From assembly GCF_002869965.1 (NCBI RefSeq), contig NZ_PEBS01000019.1, forward strand, positions 1 to 64,000: 64,000 nt of DNA, given 5' to 3'. The DNA is from Janthinobacterium sp. ROICE36. GTDB lineage: Bacteria > Pseudomonadota > Gammaproteobacteria > Burkholderiales > Burkholderiaceae_D. The notes beneath the pieces are model-generated. The model did no database searches. It saw only the letters and a program-made list of their open reading frames with translations, and was not told the DNA's origin. A program made the translations under genes and the position numbers. Shown piece after piece: positions 58,501 through 64,000 of the stretch; within the stretch, counting starts at the first letter, position 1; the number at the start of each line of letters is the position of its first letter.

Positions 58501-58605
58501 ATAGATGCGGCTGCCAGACAAAACGATGACGACCAGCATCAGCACGATCAAAATGGCATAACCGGCATTGATGCGCACGCCGATACGGATATCCCTGAAA
58601 CGCAT
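55567..58605 (-). CDS. Hybrid sensor histidine kinase (BarA-like, with two receivers and Hpt)
   Basis: 1012 residues. Transmembrane helix 13-31; a helical periplasmic sensor (35-185) of the four-helix-bundle type; second transmembrane helix (188-208); HAMP (210-262). Then HisKA with [15 protein letters not shown] (His287), HATPase_c ([23 protein letters not shown]), a first receiver ([20 protein letters not shown]), a second receiver ([22 protein letters not shown]) and a C-terminal Hpt domain with [15 protein letters not shown] carrying the transfer His. A complete phosphorelay in one protein, upstream of an HD-GYP regulator. Confidence 0.94.
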   Translation of the reverse strand: MRFRDIRIGVRINAGYAILIVLMLVVIVLSGSRIYAIRAETDDILQRDWVAAKATSKIHGLAREAATRIGNLPNQHELALLQANQARLEAIKQGIDEQVRILDGLDARPEERRLLEQMHLARADYYISLKTMFELVERGEHARAEQAMQTQTLPVLEKVLLYVGQLDNLQQQLIRDSAARIRNDIDTSLILMGGIGLAALLIGLAFAWSARSITRPLGEAVAIATRVANGDFSSVIEVTSRDETGELLQALKNMSTNLAVEQDLRHAVEVAEDATKMKSDFLANMSHEIRTPMNGIIGMTHLALQTELTSNQRNYLEKVESASKNLLAIIDDILDFSKIEAGKMAFEKVDFFLEDVLAQIADLSVMRAQDRGLELLFDIAPDVPNALQGDPLRLGQVLINLTNNAIKFTDKGEIVVSIRLQQLEEHAAVLRVDVRDTGIGLTPPQRSKLFQAFTQADTSTTRHHGGTGLGLTISKRLVEMMEGEIDLVSEAGVGSTFFFTARFGLAAVPRDSLPVPPQFQGLRVLVVDDNPSAREIFVSMLTALGFEARAVFGGVLAIGAVAQARTEGRPYGLVLMDWKMPGMNGLDTLAGIRADAAGIDATPACIMVTAFHREALLAAARQRDLPLDGVLNKPVSASTLLDQISFVFGGVTGQSRKTQRQSSYRDDERALRGAWLLLVEDNEVNQEVAQHILNDAGIRVDIASNGAIALAKIEENAYDGVLMDCQMPVMDGYQATRKLRQDPRYSNLPVIAMTANAMVGDKEKCLDAGMNDFIAKPIDVAQLFGTLARWIAPARPQEMTAVVAQPEAELPVIAGLKMAEAMRRVGGNTTLMRKLLDRFVETQFDAMQRIVAAIENNQLETAIREAHTLKGLAGNIGAGGLADSAARVEHLLILGSHDGLPQALAACTLALDELVPKIVLAMQSRSCEAEPGNAVVAPVDRAYLEAGLRELSQLLQQDDAQAVKHLDGIRPVLVAAGQAEHARQLKRMLGQYDFEGALAQLGEVADALELTL

Positions 58606-58699
58606 TACTTTCCTAGCAGAAATTCTTGAAAATCGAAGTCTGAACGTATTCCCCTATCAAACGCAAGGTCTTTTGCAAAGGAAAAGCGCGCCGATACGC

Positions 58700-58897
58700 T
58701 TATCTGAGCGGTTTTGCCGCCAAGGGCGTCAAGGCGGCGATGCGCTCTTGCAGGCAGGCGGGGCACCAGCAGCCCACGGCGGCGCTGCCGGGCACGGGAA
58801 CGGCCGGCGGCATGGCCACGCACCAGCACGGTTGCCTGGCGTCCGGATCGAGTTGTCCACACTGGAAGATGGCGCCGCACAGGCTGCATACGCTCAT
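58700..58897 (-). CDS. Cysteine-rich CWC family protein
   Basis: 65 residues containing CSLCGAIFQCG, QPCWC and VGCWCPACLQE: about nine cysteines, the pattern of the small cysteine-rich CWC family, likely a metal-binding protein of unknown role. Upstream on the same strand lies only the argB intergenic region (divergent). The ATG at 58897 begins MSVCSLCG. Confidence 0.78.
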   Translation of the reverse strand: MSVCSLCGAIFQCGQLDPDARQPCWCVAMPPAVPVPGSAAVGCWCPACLQERIAALTPLAAKPLR

Positions 58898-59034
58898 GGC
58901 TGTGTTTGAATTGGCAAGTGTGTGTCACGCTGCGTCTGGATGCGACGCAGATGTAACTGGCAGTAAAAGGGCTGGCGGGGGGACATATCGGGCCAGACTA
59001 TAGGATCATCAGGGAAAATACAACAAGATCGCCC

Positions 59035-59040
59035 TATAAT
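59035..59040 (+). promoter_or_regulatory. Candidate -10 element before argB
   Basis: TATAAT 59 bases upstream of the argB ATG; no matching -35 hexamer at the standard distance. Confidence 0.4.
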
Positions 59041-59098
59041 GCCTCCAAGATTTTCGTCTTCCCTGTAAAATCGCACAAATCTATTTTCCGGACTCGCC

Positions 59099-60022
59099 AT
59101 GAATCAACTAGCTAACTTGAACCTGGACATGAATGACGACTTGACGGCGGTGTCGCCGCAAATCAAGGCGCAGATTCTGGCCGAGGCCCTTCCCTACATT
59201 CGCAATTTCCATGGCAAGACCATCGTCATCAAATACGGTGGCAATGCCATGACGGACGAACGCCTGAAGCACGGCTTCGCGCGCGACGTCATCCTGCTCA
59301 AGCTGGTCGGCATGAACCCGGTCGTGGTGCATGGCGGCGGACCGCAGATCGACAACGCGCTGAAAAAAATCGGCAAGCAAGGCACCTTCGTGCAAGGCAT
59401 GCGCATCACCGATGAAGAAACCATGGAAGTGGTGGAGTGGGTGCTGGGCGGCGAAGTGCAGCAGGATATCGTCATGCTGATCAACCATTACGGCGGCCAG
59501 GCTGTCGGTCTGACGGGCAAGGATGGCGGCTTGATCCGCGCGCGCAAGATGCAGATGCCGGACCGCGAACATCCGGGCGAATTCCTCGACATCGGCTTTG
59601 TCGGCGAGATCGACGCGATCAACCCGGCCGTCGTCAAGGCGCTGCAGGACGATGCCTTCATCCCCATCATTTCGCCGATCGGTTTCGGCCAGGATGGCCA
59701 GGCCTACAACATCAACGCCGACGTGGTGGCGGGCAAGATCGCGGAAATCCTGAAAGCGGAAAAGCTGATCATGATGACCAACATCGCCGGCGTCCAGGAC
59801 AAGCAGGGCAACCTGGTGACCGACCTGTCCGCGCGTGAAATCGACGAGATGTTCGCCGATGGCACGATCTCGGGCGGCATGCTGCCAAAGATCTCGTCCG
59901 CGCTCGACGCCGCCAAGTCCGGAGTGAACACGGTGCACATCATCGATGGCCGCATTGAACACTCATTATTGCTGGAAGTGTTGACCGAGCAGGCTTTTGG
60001 TACTATGATCCGTTCGCACTAA
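59099..60022 (+). CDS. argB: Acetylglutamate kinase
   Basis: Second step of arginine synthesis: ATP-dependent phosphorylation of N-acetylglutamate. 307 residues. [15 protein letters not shown] and [14 protein letters not shown] (nucleotide and substrate sites), and later [15 protein letters not shown] and [16 protein letters not shown], are diagnostic. ATG 59099 is used; a second ATG ten codons on ([10 protein letters not shown]) also fits family N-termini. A terminator and a tRNA-Thr gene follow. Confidence 0.95.
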   Translation: MNQLANLNLDMNDDLTAVSPQIKAQILAEALPYIRNFHGKTIVIKYGGNAMTDERLKHGFARDVILLKLVGMNPVVVHGGGPQIDNALKKIGKQGTFVQGMRITDEETMEVVEWVLGGEVQQDIVMLINHYGGQAVGLTGKDGGLIRARKMQMPDREHPGEFLDIGFVGEIDAINPAVVKALQDDAFIPIISPIGFGQDGQAYNINADVVAGKIAEILKAEKLIMMTNIAGVQDKQGNLVTDLSAREIDEMFADGTISGGMLPKISSALDAAKSGVNTVHIIDGRIEHSLLLEVLTEQAFGTMIRSH

Positions 60023-60031
60023 AAAAATAAT

Positions 60032-60061
60032 TCGGCGCAATTCACCCAGCGCCGATTTTTT
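60032..60061 (+). terminator. Rho-independent terminator after argB
   Basis: TCGGCGC (60032-60038) and GCGCCGA (60049-60055) stem followed by six T, between the argB stop and the tRNA gene. Confidence 0.88.
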
Positions 60062-60063
60062 AT

Positions 60064-60138
<75 letters not shown>

Positions 60139-60159
60139 GTATCCTTTCCCCCGCAGCTG

Positions 60160-60281
60160 AAAAACTGTCCATGGCGGCGTTGTACTTCCTCGCCGTACTA
60201 GCGTACTGTCTTCGTCAGTACGCCTTGCTCTGAACACTTTTCCATCTGCTCTGCCGCCAGTTGTTGCGCGGCTGAGCCAGC
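60160..60281. repeat. Intergenic hairpin element between tRNA-Thr and the TraB/GumN gene
   Basis: A non-coding 120-base stretch between convergent transcripts. Its centre is an 8-bp inverted repeat GCGTACTG (60201-60208), loop TCTTCGT, CAGTACGC (60216-60223). The surrounding sequence (TGGCGGCGTTGTACTTCCTC) has no coding signal. It looks like a dispersed intergenic element and may also end transcription; copy number elsewhere could not be tested. Confidence 0.4.
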
Positions 60282-60282
60282 G

Positions 60283-61191
60283 CTAATACACTCGCTCGAC
60301 CTTCAAACCCTTTTGACGCAACAAGTCAGGCACGCTTTTCGTTCCCACCAAATGCAGCACGCCGATGGCGGCCAGGCTGTGCTTTTCGCGCGCCAGCAGC
60401 TTGGCAATGCCGTCGGCCAGGGCCGGGTTGCGACCGTCAAGCAGCACTTTTTGCACGAACTGCGCGGCGAACGAAGGGTCTTGCGCCGCCTTTTCCGCCA
60501 GCTTGTCGAAGGCCGCCGCATCGGCCGTGCGCCAGGCTTCGGCGATCTCGCGCGCTTCCTGGCTTTGTTCCTGGTCTTCGATCGACGCCACGCCGTCTTC
60601 CAGGAAGCGGCAATGGTCGAGGGGCGTCATCGCGCCAAACAGCGCCAGCTGGCCTTCCATCGATTCGAGTTCCAGCACGGGGATCTTGCGCGCCCTGGCT
60701 TGCTGCGACAGATAATTGTCGACCGCCAGGTCGGAGCGGTAGCCGAGGGTGGAAAATTCGCCAATGGCCAGCATGCTGGCCAGCATCCACGGCTTCATCG
60801 GCGCCACCGATTCGGCCGGAATGCCGTATTTTTGCAACAACGGCGCCAGACGCGGCGCCAGGGTCTGGCGGCAGTCGGCCGGCACTTTGCTGCCCGGCGC
60901 CTCCATGCCGTATTTCAGCACGGCGCCCAGGGCGGCGCGCGGATCGGCGCCGGGATCGATCTCCAGCGCCAGCGCCCCGGCGCCTTCCAATGCCTGCGTC
61001 ACCGTCGGTTCCAGCGGGTAAAAATCAGGGGCGCCAACGTGGATGGTGCCAAACAAATACAGGGTGTGGCCGGCATCCTGAATCTTGAACAGGGCGCCCC
61101 GGTTTTGCGCCACGGAAGGCGCTTCCGCCAAGGCCGCCTGCAACGGCAACAAGAATAATCCGCAAAACATCACTATAATCTGGCGTCGCAT
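60283..61191 (-). CDS. TraB/GumN family protein
   Basis: About 302 residues with a signal peptide (MRRQIIVMFCGLFLLPLQA to ALA), so exported. Motifs LYLFGTIHVGAPDFYPL near the N-terminus, LALEIDPGADP, and IGVLHLVGTKSVPDLL near the C-terminus define the TraB/GumN family, a Tiki-like metalloprotease-related fold. Function in bacteria is unknown. The ATG at 61191 has AGGA five bases upstream and is preferred over 61218. Confidence 0.82.
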   Translation of the reverse strand: MRRQIIVMFCGLFLLPLQAALAEAPSVAQNRGALFKIQDAGHTLYLFGTIHVGAPDFYPLEPTVTQALEGAGALALEIDPGADPRAALGAVLKYGMEAPGSKVPADCRQTLAPRLAPLLQKYGIPAESVAPMKPWMLASMLAIGEFSTLGYRSDLAVDNYLSQQARARKIPVLELESMEGQLALFGAMTPLDHCRFLEDGVASIEDQEQSQEAREIAEAWRTADAAAFDKLAEKAAQDPSFAAQFVQKVLLDGRNPALADGIAKLLAREKHSLAAIGVLHLVGTKSVPDLLRQKGLKVERVY

Positions 61192-61242
61192 GGTTTTCCT
61201 GATTGTTGAATTTTTCATCTTCTCTCGCTAGCAAAGACTCTT

Positions 61243-61977
61243 GTGCCTGTGTCCCATCTTAACCGCTCGTCGCCGGTCTGGCTGTTTGACCTCGACAACA
61301 CGCTGCACAATGCCTCGCATGCCATTTTCCCCACCATCACGGCCAATATGAACACGTATATTGCCCGCGTACTGGGCGACGGCGTGACGCCGGCCGACGA
61401 CGCGATCGTCAATGCGGCGCGGGCGGCCTACTGGCGCCGCTATGGCGCCACCTTGCTGGGCATGGTCAAGCACCATCAGGTGCAGGCGGCGCATTTTTTG
61501 CACGAGACGCATACCTTCGACGATTTGCGCGCCATGATACGCGCCGAGCGGGGACTGGGGGCTTTACTCAAACGCCTGCCTGGTCGTAAAATTTTGCTCA
61601 CCAACGCGCCGCTGCGCTATTCGAGCGACGTGATGCGCCACCTGGGCCTGCGCCAGCACTTTGCGCAGCATATCGCCATCGAGGCGATGCACGTGCACCG
61701 CCAGCTGCGGCCCAAGCCATCGACCCTGATGCTGCGCAAACTGATGCGCAAGCACCAGATCCGCCCTGGCCGCTGCATCCTGGTGGAAGACACCCTCGCC
61801 AACCTGAAGGGTGCGAAAAAACTGGGCCTGCGCACGGCCTGGATCACGCAATACCTGAAAATGGCCGATCCGATCGGCGTGGCAAAGCTGCCCAAAGCGT
61901 TAAATCGCCCCGCTTACGTCGATGTCAAAGTAAAATCTGTCCGGCATTTGGCACGCCGCCTTCACCGTCTGCGCTGA
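61243..61977 (+). CDS. Pyrimidine 5'-nucleotidase (HAD family)
   Basis: 244 residues. The HAD nucleophile motif LFDLDNTLHNAS (Asp near residue 16), motif II LLTNAPLRYSS, Lys-containing motif III RPKPSTLMLRKL and motif IV ILVEDTLANLKGAK are all present; this subset matches yeast SDT1-like pyrimidine 5'-nucleotidases, which dephosphorylate UMP or CMP. The start is GTG at 61243. It precedes slmA by 101 bases. Confidence 0.85.
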   Translation: MPVSHLNRSSPVWLFDLDNTLHNASHAIFPTITANMNTYIARVLGDGVTPADDAIVNAARAAYWRRYGATLLGMVKHHQVQAAHFLHETHTFDDLRAMIRAERGLGALLKRLPGRKILLTNAPLRYSSDVMRHLGLRQHFAQHIAIEAMHVHRQLRPKPSTLMLRKLMRKHQIRPGRCILVEDTLANLKGAKKLGLRTAWITQYLKMADPIGVAKLPKALNRPAYVDVKVKSVRHLARRLHRLR

Positions 61978-61989
61978 AGGGGACTCCTG

Positions 61990-62031
61990 GGCTTCCGGTT
62001 GACGCCGGAAGCCGCACCGCTAGCGGCGGTG
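61990..62031. promoter_or_regulatory. Two adjacent hairpins before slmA
   Basis: GGCTTCCGG (61990-61998), loop, CCGGAAGCC (62005-62013), directly followed by CACCGC (62015-62020), loop, GCGGTG (62026-62031). No T-run follows closely, so intrinsic termination is doubtful; a leader structure or attenuation is possible. Confidence 0.4.
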
Positions 62032-62078
62032 ACGGACATCCTCATCAAGGCAGCATTTTTTTAACGACAAGAGAAAAT

Positions 62079-62654
62079 ATGGCAAGCACACCGCCGGGCC
62101 AACGCAGGCTACAAATTCTTCAGGCCCTCGCCGCAATGCTGGAGCAGCCGAAAGGCGAAAAGATCACCACTGCCGCACTGGCCGCCAGATTGGCCGTCTC
62201 GGAAGCGGCCCTGTACCGCCATTTCGCCAGCAAGGCGCAAATGTTCGAAGGATTGATCGAGTTCATCGAGTCGAGCGTCTTCGGCCTGATCAACCAGATC
62301 GCAGAAAAGCACAGCGACGGCATGACGCAGACGCGCGACATCATCGGCATGCTGCTCAATTTCGCCATCAGCAATCCGGGCATGACGCGCGTGCTGATCG
62401 GCGATGCGCTGGTCAATGAGGACGAGCGCCTGCAAGTGCGCATGAACCAGTTCTACGACCGCGTGGAACTGGCGCTCAAGCAGGCCTTGCGCGTGGCCGC
62501 AGCCGAAGGCCATGGCAAGGAAAGCGAAGTGGCGGCGCGCGCCACCCTGATCGTCAGCTTCGTCATCGGGCGCTGGCACCGCTACGCCAAGAGCGGCTTC
62601 AAGATCAATCCATCCCAGGAAGCGGCGCTGCAAATCGCCATGCTGCTGGGGTAA
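62079..62654 (+). CDS. slmA: Nucleoid occlusion factor SlmA
   Basis: 191 residues, TetR-family DNA-binding protein that blocks FtsZ-ring assembly over the nucleoid when bound to SlmA sites. The N-terminal helix-turn-helix reads KITTAALAARLAVSEAALYRHFASK (split over residues 29-53). The region RLQVRMNQFYDRVELALKQALR and IGRWHRYAKSGFK matches SlmA rather than other TetR proteins. With minCDE at 12.8 kb, both FtsZ-positioning systems are in this window. Confidence 0.9.
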   Translation: MASTPPGQRRLQILQALAAMLEQPKGEKITTAALAARLAVSEAALYRHFASKAQMFEGLIEFIESSVFGLINQIAEKHSDGMTQTRDIIGMLLNFAISNPGMTRVLIGDALVNEDERLQVRMNQFYDRVELALKQALRVAAAEGHGKESEVAARATLIVSFVIGRWHRYAKSGFKINPSQEAALQIAMLLG

Positions 62655-62675
62655 GTCACCGCTGTGGCTGTCCCC

Positions 62676-64000
62676 ATGCATACCGACTGTTTCGCCCTGC
62701 TCGACGACGCCAGCACGCCAGGCGCCGGTTCGCGCCTGTACACGGGCCTGGCGGCGGTCTTGCAGTGCACCGAAGGAGATGGGTGGCCAGCCCTGCTCGA
62801 AGGGCTGCAAGCGGCTTTAAAACGCGGCCAGTACGCCGTCAGCGTATGCAGCTACGAGCTGGGGGCGCACTTGCTGGCCATGCCGCCGCGCGCGGCCGGC
62901 ATCGATGCGCCGCCGCTGGCGCAAGTGCTCGTCTTTGAACACTGTAATCAGCTCTCGCAGGAAGAGCTGCTGCAGTGGCTGGCCGATCAGACGCCGGCGA
63001 CGACAACGCCGGCCGGCATCGCCGGCATCCGCGCGAATGTGGATCAGGCCGAATTCACGCGCGCGCTGCACCGCATCCACGACTACATCGTGGCCGGCGA
63101 CACCTATCAGGTCAACTACACCTTTCGTTTGCGCTTCGACGCCTTCGGTTCGCCCCCGGCCCTGTATGCGCGGCTGCGCGCGCGCCAGCCCGTGCCGTAT
63201 GGCGCACTGGTGATGCTGCCCGATGGCGGCGCCCTGCTGTCGCTGTCGCCGGAGCTGTTCGTGCGCCATGCGCAAGGCGAATTGATGGCGCGTCCCATGA
63301 AAGGCACGGCGCCGGCCGCCCCGCCTGAGCAAATGGAAGAAAACGTGCGCCGCGCCGCCGCCCTGGCCAATGATCCGAAGAACCGCGCGGAAAACCTGAT
63401 GATCGTCGACCTGCTGCGCAACGACATCGGCCGTATCGCCGCCACGGGCTCCGTCAAGGTGCCGGCCCTGTTCCAGGTGACGCGCTACAGCAGCGTGCTG
63501 CAAATGACCTCCACCGTGCAAGCGCGCCTGCGCGGCGATGCCAACCTGGCCGACATCTTCCAGGCCTTGTATCCGTGCGGCTCGATCACGGGCGCGCCCA
63601 AGCGGCGCACCATGGAAATCATCGCCGAACTGGAAGCGGCGCCGCGCGGCATCTACACGGGTGCCATCGGCTGGTTCGATCCTCCGGCCAACGGCGCTGC
63701 CCACGCGGTGGGCGACTTCTGCATGTCCGTGCCGATCCGCACGCTGGCCCTGCAAGCGGCTGGCCCTGGCGGCATCCGGCGCGGCGAAATGGGCGTGGGC
63801 GCCGGCATCGTGCTCGACAGCGATCCGCAAGAGGAATTTGCGGAATGCCAGCTCAAGGCCCGCTTCCTGACGGGGCTGAGCAACGACTTCGAACTGTTCG
63901 AGACCCTGCACGCCAGCCGCGCCGGTGGCTGCCGCCAGCAAGAGCGGCACCTGGCGCGCCTGGCCGCTTCCTGCGCCTACTTCGGTTTTGCCTGGAATGC
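62676..64000 (+). CDS. pabB: Aminodeoxychorismate synthase component I fused to aminodeoxychorismate lyase (partial)
   Basis: Opens at ATG 62676 (a GTG four codons upstream is in frame) and runs off the window end with 441 codons visible. The chorismate-binding domain contains AGDTYQVNYTFRLRF, MKGTAPA, AENLMIVDLLRNDIGRI and the CGSITGAPKRRTMEII and GEMGVGAGIV signatures of PabB. After about residue 400 the text LFETLHASRAGG and RHLARLAASCAYFGF begins a PabC-type class-IV aminotransferase-fold lyase. It therefore makes p-aminobenzoate from chorismate, for folate, as a two-step fusion. Confidence 0.88.
   Translation, partial: MHTDCFALLDDASTPGAGSRLYTGLAAVLQCTEGDGWPALLEGLQAALKRGQYAVSVCSYELGAHLLAMPPRAAGIDAPPLAQVLVFEHCNQLSQEELLQWLADQTPATTTPAGIAGIRANVDQAEFTRALHRIHDYIVAGDTYQVNYTFRLRFDAFGSPPALYARLRARQPVPYGALVMLPDGGALLSLSPELFVRHAQGELMARPMKGTAPAAPPEQMEENVRRAAALANDPKNRAENLMIVDLLRNDIGRIAATGSVKVPALFQVTRYSSVLQMTSTVQARLRGDANLADIFQALYPCGSITGAPKRRTMEIIAELEAAPRGIYTGAIGWFDPPANGAAHAVGDFCMSVPIRTLALQAAGPGGIRRGEMGVGAGIVLDSDPQEEFAECQLKARFLTGLSNDFELFETLHASRAGGCRQQERHLARLAASCAYFGFAWN

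Noticed and set aside
56770..58629. 619-codon plus-strand frame opposite the hybrid kinase
   Set aside because: Mirror of the kinase codon bias; no start signal or domain.
61990..62031. Tandem hairpins as an intrinsic terminator
   Set aside because: No T-run follows the stems; listed only as a possible leader structure.

Overview
The window reads as a chromosomal segment of a GC-rich betaproteobacterium, most likely Oxalobacteraceae and probably Janthinobacterium or a close relative. This rests on gene content and protein style: MinCDE, PhaA/PhaB plus phasin, ArgB, SlmA, EttA and Liv-type cassettes with CoA ligases. It was not checked by any search. Nearly all of the window is coding and intergenic gaps are short. 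Apart from a transposase tail at the left edge there is no phage, CRISPR array or recognisable defence island. No clearly new multi-gene system was found; the most interesting features are decay, regulatory and operon-architecture signals.

Layout. 1-250: right end of an insertion sequence. 289-5.7 kb: fadH, small hypothetical and membrane proteins, a proline iminopeptidase and an Lrp-type regulator, which is divergent from a LysE/RhtB exporter (5.8-6.4 kb). 6.4-10.7 kb: an exported TPR-like protein, then the polyhydroxybutyrate genes phaB, phaA and a phasin (minus strand, no phaC). 10.8-12.5 kb: intact metR with a TGAA-N5-TTCA box, divergent from a decayed metE. 12.8-14.6 kb: minCDE. 15.3-22.9 kb: an orphan OmpR-type regulator, hemA, prfA, dsbB, prmC, gshA and an acetylpolyamine amidohydrolase-like gene. 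22.9-24.9 kb: a LytS/LytTR two-component pair. 25-30.6 kb: ohr, elaA, a DUF71 ATPase, an FKBP lipoprotein, kup and rarD. 30.7-33.8 kb: ettA, an outer-membrane barrel protein and small unknowns. 34-40.6 kb: a Cache-GGDEF diguanylate cyclase, a five-gene minus-strand run (DUF2520, DUF924, mgtC, small gene, aminopeptidase P) and a Crp/Fnr regulator.

40.7-49.5 kb is the largest operon: a long-chain-type acyl-CoA synthetase, five branched-chain-type ABC transporter parts, a MmcQ/YjbR protein and a PaaK-like CoA ligase. It is divergent from the Crp/Fnr gene across a region carrying two inverted TTGTGCAATG copies. The layout suggests uptake of an organic acid and its activation to a CoA thioester.

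49.5-64 kb: hpt, a nitronate-monooxygenase-like enzyme, an MBL hydrolase with a DUF1289 protein, a ribbon-helix-helix regulator with a PHB-depolymerase-type esterase, an HD-GYP response regulator with a large hybrid histidine kinase, a CWC cysteine-rich protein, argB, tRNA-Thr(GGT), a TraB/GumN protein, a pyrimidine 5'-nucleotidase, slmA, and a pabB-pabC fusion cut by the window end. Two themes recur: PHB storage and turnover (phaA, phaB, phasin, esterase) and cyclic-di-GMP signalling (GGDEF, HD-GYP). Loss of metE implies reliance on another methionine synthase, presumably B12-dependent MetH, elsewhere in the genome.
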